This document shows, one piece after another, positions 17,498 to 28,183 of a stretch of 64,000 nt of DNA. The DNA is from Tubulanus polymorphus (Eukaryota > Nemertea > Palaeonemertea > Tubulaniformes > Tubulanidae): positions 22,542,153 to 22,606,152 of the forward strand of contig NC_134028.1 in assembly GCF_964204645.1 (NCBI RefSeq). Direction: 5' to 3'. Made by a program: the position numbers and the translations under genes. How positions within the stretch are numbered: position 1 is the stretch's first letter; each line of letters starts with the position of its first letter. The notes below the pieces were generated by a model. That model had not been told where the DNA came from. It worked only from the letters and a program-made list of their open reading frames with translations, and did no database searches.

Positions 17498-17698
17498 ATC
17501 GGCCTCTTCTGGTCAGAGATTGACGCGGTAGAGGTCACCTTCGACGAAAAACGCGATGATGCGTACGTCTTATACACTGCGTCAATAGAGCATACACGTG
17601 CTAGGCTAATTGAAGAAGATGAAATAACAAATAATGCGACATATAAAGTTTCTAATTATGGTTTCATTTCGGTGCCCGATAAGGAGATCCCGGCGTAA
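17498..17698 (+). CDS. Orphan reading frame, possible terminal exon
   Basis: A frame open for 66 codons from just after an in-frame TAG to TAA, with no Met near its start. Possible splice acceptors are aattag before 17498 and tggtcag ending at 17516. The translation has a coherent acidic composition: IDAVEVTFDEKRDDAYVLYT, then a segment with IEEDEIT, ending PDKEIPA. Codon use (GAC, GTC, GCG, ACC) resembles the verified exons of this window. I do not recognise the family and found no partner exon. It could be the last exon of a gene, a retrocopy remnant, or chance. Confidence 0.28.
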   Translation: MGLFWSEIDAVEVTFDEKRDDAYVLYTASIEHTRARLIEEDEITNNATYKVSNYGFISVPDKEIPA

Positions 17699-20108
17699 AA
17701 TGCAAAATTACTAATGGTGCACCGAGCAGCGGAAATGTCAAAGGGACCCAGCTGGGTGAAGATGTGTTCGTTTGGTTAATTCATACGCATTCGTATCTTT
17801 TTATAGTTGAATTCACCGCCGCATGAAAGGCTTTGCGTTGTCTTCTATTCTCGTGAAATATGTTCTTATTACGAGCCTTTGTAAGATCACGCGCTTACAC
17901 CACCGCCGCAAACACTACAACCGCATATTTGCCACGTGCGAAATTGCTCTTGATAATCAGGATAAAACCAGGCACCGCTCGCCGCCGCCGCCGCCGAGCT
18001 GCGAGTCATTGGCATCGTTCTGTAACTTCATTTCCGATTAGAAAATCGCTTCGAATTTGTTAAAATACATTAGATTTTATAAATCTACGACGCGCGCAGT
18101 GGTAACCACGAACTGCGAACGGATTTTACGACCATCCCGGGATTTCCGTGTCTTTATGTCACAATTACCCGAAAACCTTACGTCGTTCACGGATGAAAAT
18201 TTTCACCGGCGGCTAAATACGCCGTAAAACATGTCCAAGCGTCCTTTAGAAATAGTTCACCGTTTAGCGAACGGGTTTCGAGCCCGTGTTTAAAAGAACG
18301 CGCATTAGCGACAGCCCCGCTACGGGTCGGGCGAGAAATTCGATAACGCGAAGTTACGAATCGACGAAAATTGCAGGTGAAGTTGAGAGCGACTTGTCGT
18401 AGGAAATGCATTTGCGAGATTTCAGGTGTGAGTGCGAGTTTTAGTAAGTTGAATTGCGACCGAAAGTAAAACTCCTTCTCGATCTGAAAACTGCCAACGC
18501 GTCATGCGTCTCCACAGCGCCTTGTTTCCGATTGTCTCTTAACCCCGATTCAAACAGCCGTTCCCTGCTCGTTCATTCACTCTACTCGCAAAGGCTTTGA
18601 AGATTTTCTACTCTGAACCTGAATTATTTTGAAAGACGTTTCAATCAGTCGTTTGGTTCATTAGAAATTCTAGGATTTCGCATTAACGTCTCCGATGCGA
18701 ATGTTGAATGTGTATTTGTTTTGGACTCGTGTTCATTAACTGCTGATTTCGATGCTGATACACAATTTGGGGATATTGCGCTTACATAAAAAGTAAGCGG
18801 ATTATTCGGAACTTGATTTCACGTAACATTTTTGAGAATCGTGGTCGTGTCACCTCTATGATTGTGTAATCATCATGTTATGTGACTTAAGTTTGTGGTA
18901 TCATGGTATGTAAGAGATGGCAAACAAACCTGTCGCGAACGCTCATGCGCAATCTGTAGATCGGCCAAATAGGCCGGTTTTGGATTGTTCTGGTACAAAC
19001 CAGTTTGTGTCGTGTACGACGAGCGGTCGCGTTATTGTAACGTGATGAAGGTAGTGGCCTCACTCTCTACCCGTCCCGAATAGCTAGCTAAAATATGGTT
19101 CTTTTTTATCTTCTCTACGACTAAAAGAAGAAAATCTCAGAAGATTCCAGGAACATCATTTAAGAAGTAATCCACATTTTCAACCAGTCAAGGAACGGGT
19201 TGTTAGTGCCGTATATATTCCAAAATACCCACGGCGGTAAAAGTACATAAAATGGTTTTGATAGTCAAGAAACTAAAACAAAATTGAATGGTTTTGTAGT
19301 CCGATGACAAACGGAAGATCTTCGGGATGATTTGGATGAGTCGCAGTCTACAATGGTTGGACGCGCGACGTGGAAACTATTTCGCAACTTTCTTGCACCT
19401 TTTTACCCCCAGACATATTTATTCGACAAATTGACGTTATCGTGTAAACAGGATGGTGACCGCTCGCGAACGTTGACTGTATATTCGACCGGTTATGATG
19501 TGTTTTTAGGCGCATATCGCCGACGAAGATGTATGCAAATACCTCAGCAATAAAGATCCTCAATTTATAGCTGATAATAGCGTTTAATACCACGAACCGC
19601 ATCGACCCTGTGAGATACGGCACTTTTCACTTATGACTAATGTCCTGTCAAAGGTGCAAGTGATCCTAGCCGTGGTCTGATGGCCGATTCCTCAAGAAAA
19701 TTCTTCGAATTATTCGTCGAAAGTGTTTGTTTTGACTAATGTAATATTTTTCCAGCCTCTTGCGTAAATGTTTATTCGATGTGACTAAATCTTATTTGTT
19801 GACCATAACACGTTTTGAAGGTATGAGGAAAACATCGCCCTTCTGTCAGGCGCTGGCGATAGTCTGAAAACAGCCCGGCAAGAAAATATGGATTGAAAAT
19901 ACGAGACCATCTTTGTATTGACGGCCCTTAGGACGGGACATAATGTTGTTAATGATTTTTGTTCAATACACTTAATTGTTTTACTATCTGCTATAATGTT
20001 TAAATGTTTTAGTGCAATGATTGTGTTTAAATAGAGTTGTGCTATATAAGTAAATAGATTATCATTTTTAATATATATTATTATTATTGTTATTATTATT
20101 GTTATTGT

Positions 20109-20163
20109 CGTTATCGTTATCGTTATCGTTATCGTTATCGTTATCGTTATCGTTATCGTTATC
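20109..20163. repeat. (GTTATC)n hexamer microsatellite
   Basis: Nine tandem cgttat/gttatc units in near-perfect register, bordered on both sides by (TTA)n-type sequence. The unit is not a known telomere repeat (TTAGGG), so an interstitial telomere is not suggested. Confidence 0.85.
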
Positions 20164-20453
20164 ATTATTATTAATCCAAAGAAAGAGATGTTGTATACTA
20201 TCACTTTCATATTAAATTTGTTTCAAATTCTGATTCCGTTTCCAAACAACTTCTAAGAAAAAAAAATTGTATCAGCTGGATCTGTAAAGGTCATATTGAT
20301 CTGTAAAGGTCATCGACTTTTCGCCGTTACTGTGACATTTGAAACATTTTAAACTTAGAATCAAACAACAATCCCACCCCTGAACGGTTCCTCAACTGCT
20401 GGTGAAAATTGCACGGTTTTCGGTGAATGTAGCGCACCAGTCGCTCGAGCTGC

Positions 20454-20474
20454 GCTGCTGCTGCTGCTGCTGCT
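20454..20474. repeat. (CTG)n microsatellite
   Basis: Seven CTG units, the same trinucleotide class as the tract at 1365-1405. No coding frame around it is supported. Confidence 0.8.
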
Positions 20475-22165
20475 ACATTAAGTAATTGCGGCCTGTCGCG
20501 GTTTTTGCAACGACGCCGAAAGAAGAAATTTCCAATCAGTTTATGAAGCGTGAATCAATCTCTCTTGTCAGTCAGTATCTATATTTTCATCTATTAAATC
20601 TTCGGTCGATCTCGGAAGACCGGTCGTGTCGAAATCCCCCGCCGGAGTATTTACCGTTATAGCAAAAAACGAGTTTCCGACAAGAAAGAAGGGAATGGTA
20701 CCGTTTCGATTATCAAAACTCGGACGAACCTCGCTTGGTACAAATAGACGGGCACAAAAAAGTCCTCTTGAAATTAAGTTCCGTTCAACGGAGATACCAT
20801 ATGGACAATTTTGGTATCATTCGAAAGCCTTGCATCTTGGCTTCGGGGAATCAATATCCGTTTCCATGGAAACTGGTACAATTTCCATGGAAACGGAAAC
20901 CAAGACTACCAATACCTAATCTGATTTCATAGATAGAAATCCTTTAAAAAGTATGTAGCTCCTAAACCAAAAAGTTGGTCTTTGGTGCCCGCCTAAACTG
21001 CTCGAATGTTGAAAAGAGTCGGAGTTCCTTTTAGGCTAGCGTTTTAACTCTCCCATTAAAGTCATCTTCAGGAAAACGATTTTTCTAAATCACAACTATA
21101 TGTATATATAATACAAACTCGGGATAGTATGTCTAAATTGTCTAATTGAAATTGAAAGCGTGAACAAAATGTGGTAGGCCCTTACAACGAAGGAATACAT
21201 ATCTCATCAGAACATTGGCTTCTCAAGTACAAAAAGTAGGTACAGATACATGCTGGTTCATTTCTTCCTCAGCCGCAGTGAAAGTCGCGATATGGCTGGA
21301 CTTTCCGTTTTAGTAAACATATACCCAAATATCGCACCGTTCCTTCGAGTCCTCAAGCAAATAAAAGCGTATCCGCATCCGTTCTATTGCCTGGACGTAG
21401 AACCGATCGATACGTTATCTCTGTGAATCCGGTTAGCGCTAATACGCGGATAAACATATCTCGGGATCGTCAACTTTTATTCCTTAATGTCATTTGCCGA
21501 GTCGATTTGACGCCGTAATACAATTGACGCGGGGTTTAAAGTATTTAACCTGTGATTGCGGACGAGAATTGAGTTATCGGGGTTCAGTCACTAATGGCTT
21601 TATAGATCGAGGCGATTTACGGCAGAATTAGCCCGCGCGCGCGTGTGTACTGTAGCCGTCGTCGACCGTGCGACATGAAATGACAGTCGAAGACTTCCTG
21701 ATTTAACGCCGCGCATCGCAAACCCTTTTAAAATGAAAGCCGCGAGTGAAGAAAAATATATATGCCTACTATACAAATATCTCCGATAATCGGGACTCGA
21801 ACCCTGAAGCAGCCACCCGTGCACCTGCACGTATTTCTAGCCAAAATTTGAAAGGTCACGACAGATATGCAAATGAAGCGATTCATACGATATCATGCGC
21901 TGTCGCCACAAACAAATGATGTACACACACGTGAATTTCGAAAAGGTCGAATAGAGACTTTGTCGGTGTCAACTGCTGATATCTGCATGAAAAAAGTTCA
22001 ACATTGAAAATGTACGGGAAATATATATAATTCTATGAGATCGTTAAGATTGTTCGATGGTATCAGTTTGATATACTCACGAAATTGATTTCCGATAAAT
22101 TTTCAGTCAAAGGATTCTATGTATCTATCATCATAGTAATTTAGTGAGTACAATACGTCGCACAC

Positions 22166-22292
22166 TATGGGGACTCTTACGTTCGACTGTGGCAATCGAG
22201 GATTCCAATTGTGGCAAGTGAGAATCCGCCAGGTTCGCTAGTGTGCATTCAGACAACAACTCCCGGATTTCTTCTCAGATTAAATTAAAATC
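22166..22292 (-). repeat. Dispersed repeat, family D, copy 1
   Basis: The minus strand matches 33810-33930 almost base for base over about 120 bp. Shared landmarks are aatctgagaagaaatccgg, gttgttgtctgaatgcacac, tagcgaacctggcggattct and tggaatcctcgatt. A shorter, diverged relative lies at about 17240-17310 on the plus strand and a fragment at 50328-50370. The repeat is non-coding and its class is unknown. Confidence 0.75.
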
Positions 22293-23053
22293 TCCGCATA
22301 ATTTCTCAAATTATTTGAATGATGATTTGTAAAATCCACCTTCTATATGAACCTAAAGATGTGAGTTTATCAAGAGGAGTCGGGATTTGCCCTATTTCTA
22401 ATCAGAGGGAGGATAAAAATCTAGATGAAAGTACATTGAAAATGAAATAGATTTTGACAGGGTTGTTGCACTGATACGCGCACCATCTAGTGAGATAGCT
22501 GGTGGTACAGAGTCCCCAATATGCCTCACTTCTTTCGATTTCAGTTTCTTTATCAATGATAGCTTCGTAGCGGCTTAGTCGACATGGCACGTTTGGCGAT
22601 ACACGACCAACTCGCCATCTGGTGGATACGGTATTCAGCACCTCCATCACTGGAATCTGCAATAGCTCCCGCTAGTACGAATCCATTCATGCCGTGTGCC
22701 AATTGCTTCACCCGCCATCTGGTTCAAAAGAAAGAATTTAATTCGGAGACTCACTAAACATTGGCCTGATACACGATATCTTACTTCTTAACCCAGCCAA
22801 GCTCAGGGCGACTATGATCTGATCAGATCGGCGGATCCGAAGGAAGCGAGTCTACGATTTTCTTATGGGGAACCTACTCGACATGCGACAGCGACGGATT
22901 TATCGCGGACCGATAAAAGATTTGCGCACCATATCAAATTATCACCATACCATGATGTAATTCATATTCAGTAGCACCAAAAATTCATAAAGACTATATG
23001 AATTTTTGTTAGAACGGTTTGGTTTTACGTTAACACGAAGCCACTGAATATAA

Positions 23054-23249
23054 GTGTAAAATCCTACAATAAAAGAATGAATAACTAAAACGTTTCTTTA
23101 AAATATGTCGGTAGTTTTGTACCAGCCTTTTTCAGTCTAGAATGGTACATTTTCTATGTTGTTCTATATTTTGTTCTTTAATACGTTATGTATCTATATT
23201 TCCAAATAAAGGTTTTAGTCATTCATTCTACTATTGTGGGATTTTACAC
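23054..23249. mobile_element. Foldback element, ATCCCACAAT family, diverged copy
   Basis: The left end (gtgtaaaatcctacaataaa) and right end (ctattgtgggattttacac) form inverted arms of about 38 bp with a few mismatches. They include the CCCACAAT motif shared with 7310-7456 and 33012-33160. The interior carries no transposase frame. Confidence 0.65.
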
Positions 23250-24292
23250 ATATTGTCTTATCACGGATATTCTGATCAACTGATTCATTTACTAAATATA
23301 ACTGGCTATACAAGAACTTACTAAAACGTCTAAGAATCGCTAGAAAACGTGATCATTGAACGTAAATCTTTGAAGTTAATGAACTCGTCGGCGACGACGT
23401 TGCTCCGTGTCGTGTGTTGACGTTTCGGCTGAAATCTGGATCATATTCGTGATAGATGAATGGTAATTTAAACCTAATTTAGATCGAATCTCAACGGAGA
23501 ATAAATAAACCTCGGCAGAGACAGACAGAGAGAAAACGAGCGCTATATAGACGATCGCAGAACATCTGACAGCATGGCGGATCGTTCGGACATGTATATT
23601 GTCGTAAAAACGACGTCAGGATACGAAAACATGACACGCAGTACATGAACATCGCCCTGCTCGTGATGACGGAAATTTTATGAACATTTTCTTTGAATTT
23701 TCGACTCAAAACCGACGATCTTTTTTATCCTAAATAGGGATTGACCCTGTAATTTTTTATTAGTTCGTTCGTTTTGTTTTTTGTTTTTGATTTGGTGTCC
23801 CTTATACAAACCCACCACGCCTTCTCGGAACGAAACATGGGGTCTGATTTTGAAATCGGAAATCGAAGTGCAGATATAGTTGCGTGATCGATGGTCGAGT
23901 TTACAGAATCTTCTGTTATAACTCGAAATTTATAAATGAAAATATCGGTTCCTAAACTGATAATCTTTTTAACCGATATAATGCTGCTCCTTTTGATCGA
24001 TTGAGTGCGCGCGCACTGTGTACCGCAGTGACCCTGTGTGAGATAGCACTTGAAACCAGGGAAGACACCAATGAACCAACTGTTGGACGCGAGTGTCCGT
24101 TGATCGTATGCGCGGTCACGTGCTACGCCTCAAACCGGACATGAGCAATAATAATGTGTGCGAATCCCGTTCGTCGACATCGTTCTGATGCAAAATATTC
24201 GACTATGAAGCGCTTCATGATTCGTCATAACTGGGCAAACCGTCGACTTCGTGTATACCAGATCTCAGATATCAGATTGTTCTTTAATCCTC

Positions 24293-24540
24293 ACCCGGCA
24301 GGGATTCGAACCTGATGGCATCGGGCACGGTACAAAACCCTGCCACACTTGTTTCAGCCTCAATTTAGCGCTTCCGTGAAATTTGCCCCAACGATTATAC
24401 AACGGGCAATCTGATTGGTTCCGCATAGTTTTCGTGCGCAAACCTGCGCATGTACGCGCGCACGCGGTCCAGTGTGGTGGATGTTCGTGACGTGGCTGAG
24501 TGTAGCGATGCCATCAGATTCGAATCCCTGCCGGGATGAT
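24293..24540. mobile_element. Element with tRNA-like inverted ends, copy 1
   Basis: The terminal inverted repeats are about 30 bp: cccggcagggattcgaacct at the left, and the inverse gattcgaatccctgccggg at the right. Just inside the right end is gtggctgagtgtagcgatg, which resembles the A box of tRNA-Ser/Leu, and the TIR contains a B-box (GGTTCGAATCC type). The whole element aligns, in opposite orientation, with 63622-63933, including the interior cagattg(c)ccgttgtataatcg and aaatttcacggaag. No protein is encoded. Confidence 0.75.
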
Positions 24541-24986
24541 GTTGTTTTTGAACAAGTCCTTTTATAATATTTGTTTATATGAAGAAGAGAACGGAAAATG
24601 GACTATATATAGGGCCTTAATACTCGAATGGAGGCTCAGTGATCCATTTTATCTTTATTTTTAACATACGCGTAAAATGGAACATGATTATGCATGTTTT
24701 GTACTTTAAAAGATACATTAAAAAGCTACAAAGTTAAATGTTACCTCGAAAAACAGATAATTATGCGATGAATAAGCATAATTGCCTTATTAATTGTTCC
24801 ATGATACACGACACACGTCATAATGGTGCATTTAATTTGATATATACATAGATGATTAGGTTCTCTAGACGTAATGCTTGTTTATCGTATCTCTGGAGAT
24901 AAAATACATCCCGGTCAATGGTTAAAATGACAATAAATAAATGAAAACACGACGGACAACGTAGTGTATATCACGCGAATTAGAAA

Positions 24987-25322
24987 TCAGTGGCGTATTT
25001 ATGAACATCAGACTGCATCAGTTGCTGGTATTAGAGAGGGTATCAGTAAACGTTTCATCCGTCGTAAATGCACTGGCGCACTGCTCTCTGGCGGATCCGG
25101 GGGCGCGAGGGCGAGTGCACCCCCTTTTTTCGGGCGAGTGGCCTTGGAATTTTCTCCGAGACTTTCTGTTGGAAAGTGGTGAAATTGTGAATAAATATTT
25201 CATTCGTAATTTCAACTAGGAAAGTGCTCTAAACGCACCCAAAATGCATTATTTCCGAGCATCCCGAGAAGTAGTGACCAAAGTAGCGCACCCCTTTTCT
25301 CCGAAAAGCTAAATACGCCTAG
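24987..25322. mobile_element. DNA element with GGCGTATTTA inverted ends
   Basis: Bounded by ggcgtattta at 24991 and its inverse taaatacgcc near 25309-25319. Inside is a GC-rich stretch (gcggatccgggggcgcgagg, then caccccc) that gives translated glycine/proline-rich frames on both strands. A similar gcggatctaagaggagggtgcagggg segment occurs at 16918-16945. It is probably a non-autonomous DNA transposon; the small frames inside are not genes. Confidence 0.45.
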
Positions 25323-25820
25323 TATGCGTAGGTCGACCTTAGGAACTGCTGGCCACGCAAGCAACTCCTCCCCCCCCCTCACCCCTACCCCTGTTAATTG
25401 TCGCTTGCAGTCGCAAGGCAGCTTGTAGCTCAACCGGTATTTACGACGCCGCGACCGTCTCTTGCAGCGGTTGCGGAGAATCGCGTCGCACGCTCATAGG
25501 GCGGTCTCAAGGCCGACGACCAACACCCGTCTTTTCCTTTCGAATACATATCGCAGTTGACGCCGATCTACTATTTGTACCGACCGTAATCACTCACAAC
25601 ACTCTCTCTCTCTTTCAAAACGTTGCTACGCACTCACTACGGAAAGGCGATGAATTTGCGAGCACGCTGTTAATTCTGACTCCACACCAGTCTGTCTAAT
25701 CGCACGGTGGCATACACTTGCCAGGGCTAATTCGTACATATAGTTTCGAGGATACATAGAAACGCCAGGTTGCAGCAGTGAGCTTTTATCATCGTTCCCC
25801 GACGTGTCTACAATATAGAT

Positions 25821-25828
25821 TATATATA
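25821..25828 (+). promoter_or_regulatory. TATA box of the Ly6-type gene
   Basis: TATATATA followed by ggcgc lies 50 nt upstream of the chosen ATG (25878), which would give a start site near 25850 and a 5' leader of about 30 nt. An out-of-frame ATG at 25843 would lie just upstream of such a start site. Inferred from position only. Confidence 0.35.
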
Positions 25829-25877
25829 GGCGCATACTGCTCATGTGGAACTTCGGCGAAAAATCTAACAGAAGAAG

Positions 25878-28132
25878 ATGGATAGAATTTGGACCTACAT
25901 TTTGTTTATCGTCGTTTCAGTCGTATTTCTGATCGTAACGAGTAAGTTTTCAATTTTAATAAGTTCAATATCGTAGATTTTCTGTAAATTTCGAAATCTT
26001 CAACGAAAAAGTCATATCTAATTTTGTGAAACATCGGGTGCAGTCAGTCGACTACAGCGTTTAGTGGCGACATTCGATCGCATTGTAGCGAAACACATTT
26101 TTCCGCGGTCCTCGCATTTATTGAAAGTCATTTCTTGATAAATAATACGAGATTCAAAACAAAAATTAGAAATGTAAGTTTTCCAAAATTTTGCAGATAT
26201 ATATTCTAAATTTGTTGCCACGGACTTTCTTTATCAAGGGCTCGATATCTTCTGTCGAATCTGATAGATACCTGTAGATTTCTGATAGATCTTCTTCGCT
26301 GCGTATACACAGTTCCCACATCAGTATCGAGGCGTTGGCTCAAGTTCCTAGTTCTTTTTAGTCAATCCAGAAAGCACAGTCTTACCTCTAACGCATTTTT
26401 AGATTTCGAGGATTGTGGTCAAAAAACAATATTTGAAAGTGTTACCTGACTTACGATACATTTCTTTGCAAAAAAAGTCCGTAAAAACATAGTTCTACGT
26501 TTTATAGCATGTGTCGTGTGTTCCAAGACATGATATGCACACAGACCGGTTTCATAGACTGGTATCAACTTAAAGGGTTAAAATTAACATCAGTCCATGA
26601 AACCGGGCGTCGACTTTTCGTAGAAATGAATTGATTGATCTTGCAATAAATGCTATCAGTACAGACATCTGTACGACTCGCGATCCGGCTTTCGAAACGG
26701 GCTATAAGTGGATTAAAACGAAGTATCAATAGAAATTGTCGTTTTAAAATTCAGGACTGGTTGCGCTGAGAATGTTTACTCCAAAAGTGTCGAGTATTGT
26801 TCGCCGGAATCAGTTACGGATTGGAAATAAGTAATCGGTTTCCATCTTACATAACGACCCTATTTTGCAATTCAATCCGGGTTTTGCAACGAAAAAGAAA
26901 ACCATTAATCAATCAAACAATCATTTAAGAAATTCTCACATTCGCTTCGAACTTAATAAAGAAGTTTCCGGTTTCTAGCGCCATTTTGTGGTGGTCCCTC
27001 GAGGTCCCAATTGTTGCGTTTATTCCCACTTATTTTTGAAACATATATTAAGATTAAATCCCAATTAGCTCTACAACCCCACGCTTGAAAAACTTGATTT
27101 ATTCATCATTTTAAAGGAAATGAAATGCAGATATTTGACGGTGATTCTTGGGGTTTTTTTTATTGCATATTCTAATTAGAGAACAGTGACGACGTGTAAC
27201 CACCAAGGACCGCATATTTTAAACGTCGCATCAAAAGAAAATCATCTAAAGTCATGTTTTGGATTACTTAATGTCCACCTTCGCTTCATATTCTAAGCAT
27301 TTTATCAGGAGATTGGGATGAAATTTCTAGAAGACTCGATTATGTCTAGTTCTCAGCTATATATGAACACGAGATGGGTGTAAGAGAACACGATTAAAAG
27401 CGACGAAAGACATGTTGTAATTTGATGAATACAACACGTACATCGCTTTCCTTTGTTCGTCGAAGATCTAATGAAGAGAAATGTTATAACGGGTTTATAT
27501 AAGTAGACTTCATTCTCGATGGGAAATTATTCTGCTTCGCCACATGATGATTATGTTTAAAACTGAAACCTTAAAAGCAGCGTCAACACAATAAATCTCA
27601 TATTCCAATGAGACCAACATGAATCAAATCTTACTTAGCCATTTGAAAATGAAATGACTTTTATGGTTATTCAATCTAAGTTAGTTAAGGTAATGTCAGT
27701 GTTATGTCTGACGAGTCTAGACGCTCAGTGTTTGTGGCAAGTTGTAATTACGTTTTGATTGCATTTCACCATGTATAACATCTCGATAGGTCTAGATGGA
27801 ACTGACCTCCTGGACTCGAGGAGTCACGGCTTTCTTATAACGTGGTTATTGCGCTCTTCCGATTGGCCACTTTTTGACCCCTCTGCTCTTCTCGCACTCT
27901 CCTCATCTCGTCTTCCCTCCCCTCTACTCTTCTCACCCTCTCTCCCTATCTCCTCTCCCCTCTCTACTCATCTTACCCTGTCTCACCACTGTCTCTCGTG
28001 AACGGTTCATACCTAAGAATAGACAAAGGACGTACAGTTTCGTCGTTGTCTCTGGTTAAAGGTTACTCTTTCTCGGAATTCCCTCCAAGATCTCGAGCGT
28101 TGACGTATTAGATATCCGGATAGGATAGCTCA

Positions 28133-28183
<51 letters not shown>

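Larger units (their letters stand above)
17699..22165. other. Intergenic DNA, no gene recognised
   Basis: No exon recognised. The stretch contains a CTG run and a hexamer repeat (separate entries), two TTTCCATGGAAA palindromes near 20862-20895, and a B-box-like gggttcgagtcccga on the minus strand near 21790-21810. It also holds a variant of the core motif ending gtcatcttcagg near 21060-21073. Reading frames of up to about 140 codons here mostly reflect simple repeats. Confidence 0.45.

Noticed and set aside
20109-20163. Interstitial telomere repeat
   Set aside because: The hexamer GTTATC is not a telomere repeat of animals.
20626-20919. 97-codon plus-strand frame
   Set aside because: A second overlapping frame is equally open, and the end reflects duplicated TTTCCATGGAAA palindromes; no family recognised.
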